In this document: piece after piece, positions 26,160 to 37,650 of the stretch
Numbering within the stretch: the stretch's first letter is position 1
Layout: the number at the start of each line of letters is the position of its first letter
Source: Planctomycetota bacterium
GTDB taxonomy: Bacteria; Planctomycetota; B15-G4; JADJEK01
NCBI GenBank assembly: GCA_016213895.1
Contig: JACQZJ010000079.1
Coordinates: forward strand, 1-45,031
Direction of reading: 5' to 3'
Length of the DNA: 45,031 nt
The notes under the pieces: generated by a model
What the model saw: only the letters and a program-made list of their open reading frames with translations
What the model was told of the DNA's origin: nothing
Databases searched by the model: none
Program-made: the position numbers and the translations under genes

Positions 26160-26728
26160 AGAAAACGAGGAACAAGAAGGGCGCGAAGGCGACGGCGCGC
26201 GCGCCCGCGCAGCAGGAGCCGGCGGACCAGGGCGGCGCAGCGGCCGCGGGCCGCGTGAGCATGGACATCGCGTCGATCGAGCGGCTCATCCAGCTCATGG
26301 CGGCGAACGGGCTGGTGGAGATCGAGGTGCACAACGGCCCGAACCGCCGGGTGCGCCTCAGCCGCCGCCTGGAGACGCCGCCGCAGATGGTCTTCCCCGC
26401 GGCCGCGGCGCCCGCGGCCGCGGCCCCCGCGCCCGCCCAGGCCGGAGCGGCGGGGCCGCCTGCGGCCGCGGCGCGGCCGGCCGACACCATCGAGTTCGTC
26501 TCGCCCATGGTCGGGACCTTCTATCGCGCCCCCAGCCCGGAGTCGCCCCCGTACGTGACGCCCGGGGAGAAGATCACGCCGGACACGGTGCTGTGCATCA
26601 TCGAGGCCATGAAGGTGATGAACGAGATCCGCGCCGAAACGGCGGGCGAGGTCGTCGACATCCTGGTCGAGAACGGCGAGGCCGTGGAGTTCGGCCAGCC
26701 GCTCTTCCTGATCAGGAAGAGCGGCTGA
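26156..26728 (+). CDS. accB: Acetyl-CoA carboxylase biotin carboxyl carrier protein
   Basis: A 190-residue BCCP. The N-terminal part [23 protein letters not shown] is followed by a Pro/Ala linker (about 80-108) and a biotinyl domain from about 110 ([18 protein letters not shown]), with the biotin lysine in EAMKVMNE (Lys 153). I give GTG 26156, which overlaps the efp stop. An internal ATG at 26261 (MDIASIER) matches the usual BCCP start and is the alternative; the extra 35 residues are Lys/Arg- then Gln/Ala-rich. It forms the biotin carboxylase half of ACC with AccC, encoded 22 bases on. Confidence 0.94.
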   Translation: MKKTRNKKGAKATARAPAQQEPADQGGAAAAGRVSMDIASIERLIQLMAANGLVEIEVHNGPNRRVRLSRRLETPPQMVFPAAAAPAAAAPAPAQAGAAGPPAAAARPADTIEFVSPMVGTFYRAPSPESPPYVTPGEKITPDTVLCIIEAMKVMNEIRAETAGEVVDILVENGEAVEFGQPLFLIRKSG

Positions 26729-26750
26729 CGGCCCGAGGCCGCGCGCAGCG

Positions 26751-28097
<1,347 letters not shown>

Positions 28098-28124
28098 CGC
28101 GCGGCGCGAATGGCGGCGCGCCCC

Positions 28125-28138
28125 GAATCCGCGGATTC
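28125..28138. promoter_or_regulatory. 14-bp perfect palindrome upstream of the AmaP-like gene
   Basis: GAATCCGCGGATTC, centred about 46 bases before the predicted transcription start at 28178. This is a place where activators often bind. No regulator can be assigned. Confidence 0.35.
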
Positions 28139-28165
28139 CGAGTGGTTCCCGGCAGCCGTCCGTTC

Positions 28166-28171
28166 TAGGCT
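28166..28171 (+). promoter_or_regulatory. -10 element (TAGGCT) six bases before the AmaP-like gene
   Basis: TAGGCT is followed by six bases and ATG, with no SD, so the predicted transcript begins at the start codon. The context CTAGGCTTTCCGCA resembles CTAGGATTTCCGCA at 39712. Confidence 0.45.
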
Positions 28172-28177
28172 TTCCGC

Positions 28178-28840
28178 ATGAACGCGACCTGGCGCTTCAT
28201 CTCCCTGCTGACGGCGGTGCTGAACCGCCTCATCGTGCTGGCCGCGACCGGCGCCCTGGTGAGTGACCTCGTGCGGGAGCCGGAGGCGGGCGCCCCCGGG
28301 CTCTTGTCGAGCGCGGTGGACCTCGCCCTGGCGGAGCCGGTCGCCGCCGTGAGCGCGGCCGCGCTGCTCATCCTGCTCAACCTGAACGTGGTGCAGTTCA
28401 CGCTCTACTCCCTGGCGAACACGCCCGCGCGGTCCTTCATCACCTCGCAGGCGCACGGCGGGAAGTCGCGGGTCGCCCTCTCGGCCATCCAGCGCGCGTT
28501 GCAGGCCACGGCCTTGCAGGTGCACGAGGTCGCGCGCGCGCGGGTGCGCGTGCACCGCGCCGGGCGCAAGCGTTTGCGCGTGCACGTGCGCTACAAGGTG
28601 CGCGAGGTCCTGGACGCCGGCACGGCGGCCGAGCACCTGCGCGTGGTGCTGAAGAGGCGCTTCTCCGAGCTCGTGGTGCTCGATCCGAGCGAGCGCGTCG
28701 AGTTCGACCTCGACATGGCGGGCATCCGCAGCATGCGCGGGGCGGCGCCCGCGCCCAAGCGGCTGCCTCCGCCCCCGGACGTGGTTCCCACCGACGCGTT
28801 CAAGGGGCCGGTCTACCCCGTGGAGGGGGAGGTCTCGTAA
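28178..28840 (+). CDS. AmaP-like membrane protein with Asp23-like domain
   Basis: A 220-residue protein with two hydrophobic helices (about 8-30 and 55-80: AAALLILLNLNVVQFTLYSL). These are followed by a short domain resembling the Asp23/AmaP alkaline-shock fold (VALSAIQRALQATALQV, RVRVHRAGRKRLRVHVRYKV, LRVVLKRRFSELVVLDPSERVEFDLDM). A Pro-rich tail of about 35 residues follows. In Firmicutes AmaP anchors Asp23 to the membrane under envelope stress; a similar envelope role here is inference. It lies 80 bp after accC with its own promoter signal. Confidence 0.65.
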   Translation: MNATWRFISLLTAVLNRLIVLAATGALVSDLVREPEAGAPGLLSSAVDLALAEPVAAVSAAALLILLNLNVVQFTLYSLANTPARSFITSQAHGGKSRVALSAIQRALQATALQVHEVARARVRVHRAGRKRLRVHVRYKVREVLDAGTAAEHLRVVLKRRFSELVVLDPSERVEFDLDMAGIRSMRGAAPAPKRLPPPPDVVPTDAFKGPVYPVEGEVS

Positions 28841-28893
28841 GAGCGCCGTCTCGGCCCGCGGCCGGCGGGCGTTCGGCTGGCGGAGCGCCGCAG

Positions 28894-29640
28894 ATGTCGT
28901 TTCTTCTTGGCTTGCTCTGGCCCGTGCTGCTGCAGCAGGCGCCGGCTGGCCAGATCGCCCTGCTCACGCGCCTCGCCGATCCCGTCGCCTTCCTGGACGC
29001 CGAGTCCCAGGCGGAGAGGACGCTCTTCCACTGGGACAAGGGCGCGCCGCTGCGCGCCGGGGACGGCCTGCGCCAGGGAGTGGCCGGCTGCTCGCAGGTC
29101 TTCTTCCTGGACGACCGCGCGGAGGCGCGGTTCTACGGGCAGACGCACCTGATCGTGGAAGCGGATGACGCGGGCGGCCACGTGCTGCTTCTCCGCGACC
29201 TGCGCTGCGCCGTGTTCGACCTCAAGACCGCGGCCACGCGCGTCCTGCTTCCCGGCGGGACCGAGGTCAGCGGCCGCGGCACGTGGTTTCGCGTCATCAA
29301 GGACGACGTGAACGGCCGATACGTGATTCGCAACGCCGGACCCGCCGAGCTGTCCCTGGCCGGGCCGGTACTGCCGCCCGGCGCGGCCGGAGTGCCCGCC
29401 GGGCACGAGGTCGAGATCCCGGCGGTCGAGGCGGAGCCGCCGCCGGACAAGCAGGTCGTCGACGTCTGGGAGGGCAAGGTGCTGCGCCTCGACCGCGGCG
29501 TGCTGCCCACGCGCGTGGGCGCTGACCTGTTCCTCGAGGGCGAGGGACTGGCGCGCGTCGGCGGCGCGCGCATCCGGCTGATCGAGGGCGGCAGAACCAG
29601 GATCTTCCGGCCGCGGCGCTCGGGCGGCGGCGAGCGCTGA
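28894..29640 (+). CDS. Exported FecR-like domain protein
   Basis: A 248-residue protein with a short hydrophobic N terminus ([19 protein letters not shown]) that may be a signal peptide. A beta-rich segment resembles a FecR/LysM-like exported domain: [32 protein letters not shown] and the [20 protein letters not shown] type of repeat. The remainder is beta-rich with no motif I recognise. ATG 28894 follows GGAG. It lies just before the polysaccharide operon and may belong to its transcription unit. The family assignment is tentative. Confidence 0.5.
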   Translation: MSFLLGLLWPVLLQQAPAGQIALLTRLADPVAFLDAESQAERTLFHWDKGAPLRAGDGLRQGVAGCSQVFFLDDRAEARFYGQTHLIVEADDAGGHVLLLRDLRCAVFDLKTAATRVLLPGGTEVSGRGTWFRVIKDDVNGRYVIRNAGPAELSLAGPVLPPGAAGVPAGHEVEIPAVEAEPPPDKQVVDVWEGKVLRLDRGVLPTRVGADLFLEGEGLARVGGARIRLIEGGRTRIFRPRRSGGGER

Positions 29641-29663
29641 GACGCGCAGGAGCGACGCGAAAG

Positions 29664-30626
<963 letters not shown>

Positions 30627-30638
30627 GATGCCTGCGGT

Positions 30639-32471
30639 ATGTGCGGCATCTTCGGCAGCGCGGCGCGCCGGGACGTGGCGGGCCTGATCGTCGAGAGCCT
30701 CAGGCACCTCGAGTACCGCGGCTACGACTCGGCGGGCATCGCCATGCTCCAGGGCGGCGAGCTGGCCGTGGTGCGCCGCGAGGGCAGGATCGACCACCTG
30801 GCGGCGGCCGTGCAGCAGCTCGGGCTCCGCGGCGAGACCGGCATCGGGCACACGCGCTGGGCGACGCACGGCGCGCCGTCGGAGCGCAACGCGCATCCGC
30901 ATCGCGACTGCGCCGGCGACGTGGCGGTCATCCACAACGGCATCATCGAGAACCACGAGGTGCTGCGCGCGCGCTTGGCCGGCCTCGGCCACCGCTTCGC
31001 CTCGGAGACCGACTCGGAGATCCTGCCGCACCTCATCGAGGAGTACTTGAAGGAGCACGACCTGCTCGATGCGGTGTGCCGGGCGGTGGGAGAGATTTGC
31101 GGCACCTACGCCTTCGTGGTCCTCGACCGCACGCGCCCCGGGAGGCTGGTCGGCGGGCGCAGGGATTCGCCGCTGGTCGTCGGCCTGGGCGCGGGCGAGA
31201 ACTTCCTCTCCTCGGACGTCGCGGCGCTCCTGCCGGTGACGCGCGACGTGGTCTTCCTCGAGAACGGCGAGGTGGTGGAGATCAGGCCGGAGAGCGTGAC
31301 CATCATCGACCGCGCGGGCCGGCCGCGCGCGCCGCGCGCGGAGCGCATCGACTGGGACGCCGAGGCGGCGGCCAAGGGCGGCTACCGCCACTTCATGCAG
31401 AAGGAGATCGAGGAGCAGCCCGCGGTCGTGGCGCGCACGCTGCAGCGCCACCTGGACGCGGGCGGCAGGCGCGCGGCGCTCGCCGGCAGCGAGCCGCTGG
31501 AGCAGGAACTCGGCGCGCTGGAGAGGATCACGATCATCGCCTGCGGCACTTCCTGGCACGCGGGACTGGTCGCCAAGTTCCTGATCGAGTCGCGCGCCGG
31601 CGTGCCGGTCGAGGTCGACTACGCCTCGGAGTTTCGCTACCGCGAGCCGGTCCTGGCGCGCCGTCACCTGGTGATCGCCATCTCCCAGTCGGGCGAGACC
31701 CTGGACACGCTCGCGGCGGTGCGCGACGCGCGCTCGCGCGGCGCTCGGCTCCTGTCGATCGTCAACGTCAAGGGGTCCTCGCTGACGCGCGAGTCGGACG
31801 CCGTGCTCTTGACCGATGCCGGCCCCGAGATCGGCGTCGCCTCCACCAAGGCGTTCACCACGCAGCTCATGGTGCTGGAGCTCCCCGCCCTGAAGCTGGC
31901 GGCGTCGCGCGGGCGGCTGTCCCTCGCCGAGGAGCAGGAGGCGGTCAACGCGCTGCGGCGCGCGCCGCTGCGCATGCAGGAGTGCCTGGCGCCGGCCGCG
32001 GAGATCGCCGCGGCCGCCGAGGAGTACCGCGCGGCGCGCGACTTCCTCTTCCTCGGCCGCGGCGTCAACTACCCCATCGCGCTGGAAGGCGCGCTCAAGC
32101 TCAAGGAGATCTCCTACGTGCACGCCGAGGGGTATCCGGCCGGCGAGATGAAGCACGGCCCGATCGCCCTGATCGACAAGGCCATGCCGGTCGTGGTCAT
32201 CGCCACGCCGGGCCGGGTGTACGAGAAGGTGCTCTCCAACATGCAGGAGGTCAAGGCGCGCGGCGGCCGCATCATCGCCGTGGCCGCGGCCGAGGACGCC
32301 GCGGTCGCGAAGCTGGCCGACGCCGTGCTGCCCGTGCCCGTGGTGGAGGATGAGATCTCGCCCCTGATCAACGTGCTGCCGCTGCAGCGGTTGGCCTACT
32401 GGATCGCCGACCTGCGCGGCTGCGACATCGACAAGCCCAGGAACCTGGCGAAGAGCGTGACGGTGGAGTGA
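30639..32471 (+). CDS. glmS: Glutamine-fructose-6-phosphate aminotransferase (isomerizing)
   Basis: GlmS makes glucosamine-6-phosphate, the entry to UDP-GlcNAc. At 610 residues it is complete: the N-terminal nucleophile Cys in MCGIFGSA, the glutaminase motifs HTRWATHGAPSERNAHP and LEYRGYDSAG, two SIS sugar isomerase domains (CGTSWHAGLVAKFLIE; SQSGETLDTL; FLGRGVNYPIALEGALKLKE) and the C terminus PRNLAKSVTVE. Its place in a surface-polysaccharide operon suggests a dedicated supply of amino sugar. The glmS leader is too short for a glmS ribozyme. Confidence 0.97.
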   Translation: MCGIFGSAARRDVAGLIVESLRHLEYRGYDSAGIAMLQGGELAVVRREGRIDHLAAAVQQLGLRGETGIGHTRWATHGAPSERNAHPHRDCAGDVAVIHNGIIENHEVLRARLAGLGHRFASETDSEILPHLIEEYLKEHDLLDAVCRAVGEICGTYAFVVLDRTRPGRLVGGRRDSPLVVGLGAGENFLSSDVAALLPVTRDVVFLENGEVVEIRPESVTIIDRAGRPRAPRAERIDWDAEAAAKGGYRHFMQKEIEEQPAVVARTLQRHLDAGGRRAALAGSEPLEQELGALERITIIACGTSWHAGLVAKFLIESRAGVPVEVDYASEFRYREPVLARRHLVIAISQSGETLDTLAAVRDARSRGARLLSIVNVKGSSLTRESDAVLLTDAGPEIGVASTKAFTTQLMVLELPALKLAASRGRLSLAEEQEAVNALRRAPLRMQECLAPAAEIAAAAEEYRAARDFLFLGRGVNYPIALEGALKLKEISYVHAEGYPAGEMKHGPIALIDKAMPVVVIATPGRVYEKVLSNMQEVKARGGRIIAVAAAEDAAVAKLADAVLPVPVVEDEISPLINVLPLQRLAYWIADLRGCDIDKPRNLAKSVTVE

Positions 32472-33796
32472 TGACAGCGAAGGAAACGGACCTCCTGGCG
32501 CGACTGAAAGAGCGCGCGGCGAGCCGCGAGCTGCAGGTCGCCGTGGTCGGGCTCGGCTACGTCGGCCTGCCGCTCGCGGTGCGCTTCGCGAACGTCGGCT
32601 ACCGCGTCACCGGCTTCGACCTGGACGCCGGCAAGGTGGACGCGCTCTGCCGCGGGGAGTCGTACATCGACGACGTGCCGGCGGTCGAGGTGCGCCGCGT
32701 GCTCGAGACGCGCCGTTTCGCGGCGACGACCGACGCGGCGCTCCTCTCGGCCGTGGACTCGGTGTCCATCTGCGTGCCGACCCCGCTCTCGAAGTTCCGC
32801 GAGCCGGACCTGTCCGCGGTGCGCGCGGCCGGCGAGGAGCTGGCGCGGCGCCTGCGCCCCGGTCAACTCGTCGTCCTCGAGAGCACGACCTACCCCGGGA
32901 CGACCGAGGAGATGCTCCTGCCCCTGCTCGCCGCCGGCGGCCTGCGCGTGGGCACGGACTTCTTCCTGGCCTTCTCGCCCGAGCGCATCGACCCGGGGCG
33001 GCGCGACTTCATGGTGCACAACACGCCGCGCGTGATCGGCGGCGTCACGCGCGCCTGCGGCGAGGCGGCGGCGGCCGTCTACGGCGCCGCCATCCCCAGC
33101 ATCGTGCCGGTGGCGAACGCGCGCACCGCCGAGATGGTGAAGCTCCTGGAGAACACCTTTCGCTCGGTCAACATCGCCCTGGTGAACGAGGTGGCGATGA
33201 TGTGCGATCGGCTCGACATCCCGGTGTTCGAGGTCATCCAGGCCGCCGCCACCAAGCCGTTCGGCTTCATGCCCTTCTACCCGGGGCCCGGCCTGGGCGG
33301 GCACTGCGTGCCCATCGACCCGCTCTACCTCTCGTGGAAGATGCGCTCGCTCGACTACCGGGCGCGCTTCATCGAGCTGGCCGAGGACGTCAACCGTTCC
33401 ATGCCGCACTACGTGGCGGCCAAGGTGGGCGCGGCCCTCAACCGCCAGCGCAAGGCGGTGCACGGCTCCAGGGTGCTGGTGCTGGGCGTCGCCTACAAGC
33501 GGGACATCGACGACGTGCGCGAGTCGCCGGCGCTGGACGTCATGCGCGCCCTGGAGAGACAGGGCGCGCTGGTCTCGTACCATGATCCCTTCGTGCCGCT
33601 GCTGGAGTACGACGGCGCGGAGCGCAGGTCGGTGCCGTTCGAGCGCGAGGTGCTCGCGGCCGTGGACTGCGCCGTGATCGTGACCGATCACTCCGCCGTG
33701 GACTACGCGCAGCTGGTGCGGTCGGTGCCGGTCGTGGTGGACGCGCGCAACGCCACGCGCCACTGCCGCCACCTCGGCGACGTGATCACAATCTGA
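32471..33796 (+). CDS. wbpA: UDP-N-acetylglucosamine 6-dehydrogenase (WbpA type)
   Basis: A nucleotide-sugar dehydrogenase that oxidises C6 twice, giving a uronic acid. The 441-residue product has the NAD loop VAVVGLGYVGLPLAVRFA, CVPTPLSKFREPDLSAV, SPERIDPG, and the catalytic Cys 279 in GPGLGGHCVPIDPLYLSWK. The PIDP.YL.WK string is of the UDP-GlcNAc (WbpA) rather than the UDP-Glc type. ATG 32471 overlaps the glmS stop by one base; GTG 32468 in frame is the alternative start. The product UDP-GlcNAcA could be processed by the neighbouring epimerases. Confidence 0.87.
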   Translation: MTAKETDLLARLKERAASRELQVAVVGLGYVGLPLAVRFANVGYRVTGFDLDAGKVDALCRGESYIDDVPAVEVRRVLETRRFAATTDAALLSAVDSVSICVPTPLSKFREPDLSAVRAAGEELARRLRPGQLVVLESTTYPGTTEEMLLPLLAAGGLRVGTDFFLAFSPERIDPGRRDFMVHNTPRVIGGVTRACGEAAAAVYGAAIPSIVPVANARTAEMVKLLENTFRSVNIALVNEVAMMCDRLDIPVFEVIQAAATKPFGFMPFYPGPGLGGHCVPIDPLYLSWKMRSLDYRARFIELAEDVNRSMPHYVAAKVGAALNRQRKAVHGSRVLVLGVAYKRDIDDVRESPALDVMRALERQGALVSYHDPFVPLLEYDGAERRSVPFEREVLAAVDCAVIVTDHSAVDYAQLVRSVPVVVDARNATRHCRHLGDVITI

Positions 33797-33830
33797 CGGC
33801 CGCGCACGCGGCCCGCGAGGAGAGCAGGAG

Positions 33831-34799
33831 ATGGCCACGGTCCTTGTCACGGGAGCGGCGGGCTTCATCGGCTCGACGCTGTGCGACTGCCTCGTCGGCC
33901 GCGGCGAGCGCGTGCTGGGCTTCGACAACTTCCATCCCTTCTATGACCCGCGCATCAAGCGGCTGAACGTCGCCGGGCTTCTCGCCAGCGGCCGCTTCAC
34001 CCTGGTCGAGGGCGACCTGCGCGACCGCGACGCGCTGCGCCAGGTCTTGCGCGAGGGCGCGCCGGACGCGGTGGTGCACCTCGCGGCCATGGCCGGGGTG
34101 CGCCCCTCCATCCGCGACCCGCTGCTCTACACGGAGGTCAACCTGACGGGAACGACGCTCCTGCTCGAGGAGATGCGCGCCGCGGGAGTGCGCCGCCTGG
34201 TGTTCGGCTCCTCCTCGTCGGTGTACGGCGGCAGCCGCGCCACGCCCTTCCGCGAGGACCAGCCCGCCGACCGGCCGGTGTCGCCCTACGCCGCCACCAA
34301 GCGCGCCGGCGAGGTGCTGTGCCACGCCTACCACCACCTGCACGACTTCGACGTCGCTTGCCTGCGCTTCTTCACGGTCTACGGCCCGCGCCAGCGCCCG
34401 GAGATGGCGATCCACAAGTTCACGCGGCTCATGCAGCAGGAGAAGCCGATCCCCTTCTACGGCGACGGCTCCTCCGCCCGGGACTACACCTTCATCACGG
34501 ACATCGTAACGGGCGTGGTGCAGGCCCTGGAGCGCGCCTCCGGCTACGCCATCTACAATCTCGGCGGCTCGCATACCGTCTCCCTCAGGGAGCTGGTCGA
34601 CCTGCTGCAGGAGCGCTCTGGCCGAGAGGCGCGGCTCGAGCGGCTGCCGGATCAGCCCGGCGACGTGCCGATCACCTGCGCCGACGTGAGCAAGGCGGAG
34701 CGGGAGCTCGGCTACCAGCCGCGCGTGCGCATCGAGGAGGGGCTGGACCGCTTCCTCGCCTGGTACCGCGAGACGCGCGCGGCGCTGGAGGGCGCGTGA
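33831..34799 (+). CDS. UDP-glucuronate 4-epimerase-like SDR
   Basis: A 322-residue extended SDR. It shows VTGAAGFIGSTLCDCL, the Ser of SSSSVYGG, the catalytic pair in YAATK, and FFTVYGPRQRPEMAIHKFTRLM. This last string, with FDNFHPFYDPRIKR near the N terminus, is typical of UDP-glucuronate epimerases (UDP-GlcA to UDP-GalA). Substrate choice between GlcA and GlcNAcA cannot be settled by eye. ATG directly follows GAGCAGGAG, a strong SD run. It overlaps wecB by four bases. Confidence 0.83.
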   Translation: MATVLVTGAAGFIGSTLCDCLVGRGERVLGFDNFHPFYDPRIKRLNVAGLLASGRFTLVEGDLRDRDALRQVLREGAPDAVVHLAAMAGVRPSIRDPLLYTEVNLTGTTLLLEEMRAAGVRRLVFGSSSSVYGGSRATPFREDQPADRPVSPYAATKRAGEVLCHAYHHLHDFDVACLRFFTVYGPRQRPEMAIHKFTRLMQQEKPIPFYGDGSSARDYTFITDIVTGVVQALERASGYAIYNLGGSHTVSLRELVDLLQERSGREARLERLPDQPGDVPITCADVSKAERELGYQPRVRIEEGLDRFLAWYRETRAALEGA

Positions 34800-35950
34800 C
34801 CGCCGCCCGCCCGCTGGTGCTGGTCGTGGTCGGCGCGCGCCCGAACTTCATGAAGGCCGGGCCCGTGCTCGGCCAGCTTCGCGCGCGCGCCGCGGTCGAC
34901 ACCCTGCTGCTGCACACCGGGCAGCACTACGACGAGCAGATGTCGGCCCTGTTCTTCCGCGACCTGGGACTGCCGCAGCCGGAGGTCAACCTCGGCGTCG
35001 GCTCCGGCAGCCACGCCCGGCAGACCGCGGAGGTGATGGTGCGCTTCGAGTCCTACCTGGAAGGCGGCGCGCGCCGGCCGGCCTGCGTGGTCGTGGTGGG
35101 GGACGTCAACTCGACGCTCGCCTGCGCGCTGGTCGCCGCCAAGGCGGAGATCCCGCTGGCGCACGTCGAGGCGGGGCTGCGCTCCTTCGACCGCAGCATG
35201 CCGGAGGAGCTGAACCGCATCTGCACGGACCAGCTCGCCGCGGCCTGCTACGTGACCGAGGAAGCGGGCATGGAGAACCTGCGGCGCGAGGGGCAGGCGG
35301 CGGAGCGGCGCCTGCTGGTGGGGAACACGATGATCGACACGCTCCTCCAGCAACGCGCGCGCGCCGCCGCCTGCGGCGCGGAGCGGCGCCGCGAACTGGG
35401 CGTCGCCGGGCGGTCCTACGCCGTGTGCACGCTGCACCGCCCGTCCAACGTCGACGCGCCCGCCACCCTGGCGGGAGTCCTCGACGCCCTGGCCCGGGTA
35501 GCCGAGCGGCTGCCGCTGCTCTTGCCGCTGCACCCGCGCACGCGCGCGCGCATCGAGTCCTTCGGCCTCGCTTCCAGGCTGCACGCGGCGTCCGGCCTGC
35601 GGATCAGCGGCCCCCTCGGCTACCTCGACTTCCTCGGGCTCCTGAGTACCGCGGCTCTCGTCTTGACCGACTCCGGCGGCATCCAGGAGGAGGCCACGGT
35701 GCTCAAGGTGCCGTGCGTCACGCTGCGCGAGAACACCGAACGCCCGGTCACCCTGCAGATGGGCGGCAACGTGCTCGCCGGCGCCGATCCCGGGCGCATC
35801 GTGGCGGCGGCCGAGAGGATGCTCGCGCTCGAGAGCGGCGCGATCGGCACGCCGCCGCTCTGGGACGGCCGGGCGGCCGAGCGCATTGCCGCCGACCTGG
35901 AGCGCCGCGTCGCGGCGCGCGCGCCGGACGGCCGCGGAGGCGCCCCATGA
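34796..35950 (+). CDS. wecB: UDP-N-acetylglucosamine 2-epimerase (non-hydrolysing)
   Basis: WecB interconverts UDP-GlcNAc and UDP-ManNAc. The 384-residue product starts at GTG 34796 (GTGA overlap with the upstream stop). It shows VVGARPNFMKAGPVL, HTGQHYDEQMS, VVVGDVNSTLACALVAAK, HVEAGLRSFDRSMPEE.NR, and LTDSGGIQEEATVL with RENTERPVT. All known active-site blocks are present. With the adjacent dehydrogenase it could give an N-acetylmannosaminuronate-type precursor. Confidence 0.93.
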   Translation: MTAARPLVLVVVGARPNFMKAGPVLGQLRARAAVDTLLLHTGQHYDEQMSALFFRDLGLPQPEVNLGVGSGSHARQTAEVMVRFESYLEGGARRPACVVVVGDVNSTLACALVAAKAEIPLAHVEAGLRSFDRSMPEELNRICTDQLAAACYVTEEAGMENLRREGQAAERRLLVGNTMIDTLLQQRARAAACGAERRRELGVAGRSYAVCTLHRPSNVDAPATLAGVLDALARVAERLPLLLPLHPRTRARIESFGLASRLHAASGLRISGPLGYLDFLGLLSTAALVLTDSGGIQEEATVLKVPCVTLRENTERPVTLQMGGNVLAGADPGRIVAAAERMLALESGAIGTPPLWDGRAAERIAADLERRVAARAPDGRGGAP

Positions 35951-36915
35951 GCGGGCTGGCGCTGGTCACGGGCGGGGCGGGATTCATCGGTTCGCACCTG
36001 GTCGAGGGGCTGCTCGCCGCCGGGATGCGCGTGCGCGTCCTCGACGACTTCAGCACCGGCCGGGAGGAGAACCTGGCGGCGGCGGCGGGAAGGGTAGAGG
36101 TCGTGCGCGGGGACTGCTGCCGCGCGGAGGAGGCCCAGGCGGCTGTCAGCGGGGCGGAGCTGGTGTTCCACGAGGCCGCGCTGCCGTCGGTGCAGCGCTC
36201 GGTCGAGGATCCCTTCCTCGCCCAGCGGCGCAACCTCGACGCCACGTTGGTCATGCTGGACGCGGCGCGCCGGGCCGGGGTGCGGCGCTTCATCTACGCC
36301 GGATCGTCCTCGGTTTACGGCGACAGCGCCGAGCTGCCCAGGCACGAGGGGCTGTGTCCCGAGCCGCTCTCGCCCTACGCCGCGCAGAAGCTCGCGGCGG
36401 AGCACTACTGCCGCGTCTTCGCCGGGTGCTACGGCCTGCACACCGTGGTGCTGCGCTACTTCAACGTGTACGGCCCGCGCCAGGATCCGTCGTCCCCCTA
36501 CTCGGGGGTCATCTCGCTCTTCATCGCCGCGCTGCTCGACGGCCGCGCGCCCTTCATCTTCGGCGACGGCCGCCAGACGCGCGACTTCGTCTTCGTGGGC
36601 GACGTCGTGGCCGCGAACCTGCTCGCGGCCACGCGCGACCTGCCGCGAGGCTCGATCGTCAACGTCGCGAGCGGGCGCCGCAGCACGGTGCTCGAGCTGT
36701 TCGACACGGTGCAGAGGGCGGTGGGGGGCGGCGCCCTGGGCATCGAGCCGCTGTTCGCCGCGGCGCGCCCCGGCGACGTGCGCGACTCGCTCGCGGACCT
36801 GACGCGCGCGCGCGACCTGCTTGGTTTCCAGCCGACGGTGTCGCTCGGCGAGGGCGTTCGGCATACTGTGGTCGGCTTCCTGAACGCAACGCAACAGAAG
36901 GAGAAGCTGCCGTGA
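35947..36915 (+). CDS. NAD-dependent UDP-sugar 4-epimerase (WbpP/GalE-like)
   Basis: A 322-residue extended SDR with VTGGAGFIGSHLVEGLL, LDDFSTGREENL, HEAALPSVQRSVEDP, SSSVYGDS, the catalytic YAAQK and LRYFNVYGPRQDPSSPYSGVI. The ALPSVQRSV and GPRQDPSS.YSGVI strings match epimerases acting on UDP-GlcNAc/GalNAc or their uronates. It overlaps wecB (ATGA) and rmlA (GTGA), so translation is coupled. Confidence 0.85.
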   Translation: MSGLALVTGGAGFIGSHLVEGLLAAGMRVRVLDDFSTGREENLAAAAGRVEVVRGDCCRAEEAQAAVSGAELVFHEAALPSVQRSVEDPFLAQRRNLDATLVMLDAARRAGVRRFIYAGSSSVYGDSAELPRHEGLCPEPLSPYAAQKLAAEHYCRVFAGCYGLHTVVLRYFNVYGPRQDPSSPYSGVISLFIAALLDGRAPFIFGDGRQTRDFVFVGDVVAANLLAATRDLPRGSIVNVASGRRSTVLELFDTVQRAVGGGALGIEPLFAAARPGDVRDSLADLTRARDLLGFQPTVSLGEGVRHTVVGFLNATQQKEKLP

Positions 36916-37643
36916 AGGGCGTCATCCTGGCCGGAGGCCTCGGCACGAGGCTCTCCCCCCTCACCAAGGTGGCCAACAAGCACCTGCTGCCGGTGTACGA
37001 CAAGCCGATGATCTACTACCCGATCACCACGCTGGTGAACGCCGGCGTCAAGGACATCCTGCTGGTGACGGGCGGCAACAACGCCGGCGACTTCCTGCGC
37101 CTGCTCGGGAACGGGGCGGAGTTCGGGCTCAAGCACCTGAACTACACCTACCAGCGCGGGGAGGGAGGGATCGCCGACGCGCTCAAGCTGGCGGAGCACT
37201 TCTGCGGCGGCGACAAGCTCGTGGTCGTGCTCGGCGACAACATCATCGAGCGCAACATCGTGCGCGCCGTCGCCGCTTTCGCCGAGCAGGGGCAGGGCGC
37301 CAAGATCCTCCTCAAGGAGGTCCCCGACCCGCAGCGCTTCGGCGTCGCCACGCTCGACGGAAACCGCGTCACCAAGATCGTGGAGAAGCCGAAGCAGCCG
37401 GAGACGAACCTCGCGGTCATCGGCATCTACATGTACGACGGGCAGGTGTTCGAGATCGCCCGCAACCTCAAGCCCTCCGCGCGCGGCGAGTTGGAGATCA
37501 CCGACGTCAACAACGCCTACATCGAGCGCGGGCAGCTCACCTTCGACGTCATCGACGGCTGGTGGACCGACGCCGGCACCTTCGAGTCGCTGTTCCGCGC
37601 CTCCGAGCGGGTGCGCGCGGGCGGGGCCAACCACCTCGCTTGA
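36912..37643 (+). CDS. rmlA: Glucose-1-phosphate thymidylyltransferase-like nucleotidyltransferase (short form)
   Basis: RmlA activates glucose-1-phosphate as dTDP-glucose. The 243-residue product has ILAGGLGTRLSPLTKVANKH, VYDKPMIYYPI, VVVLGDNIIE, VEKPKQPETNLAVIGIYMYD and WWTDAGTFESL. It is about 50 residues shorter than the common RmlA (roughly 290), so it lacks the C-terminal part that forms the allosteric site there. Start GTG 36912 overlaps the upstream stop. The next genes are rmlD and rmlB, which supports the assignment. Confidence 0.85.
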   Translation: MKGVILAGGLGTRLSPLTKVANKHLLPVYDKPMIYYPITTLVNAGVKDILLVTGGNNAGDFLRLLGNGAEFGLKHLNYTYQRGEGGIADALKLAEHFCGGDKLVVVLGDNIIERNIVRAVAAFAEQGQGAKILLKEVPDPQRFGVATLDGNRVTKIVEKPKQPETNLAVIGIYMYDGQVFEIARNLKPSARGELEITDVNNAYIERGQLTFDVIDGWWTDAGTFESLFRASERVRAGGANHLA

Positions 37644-37650
37644 GGGCGCG

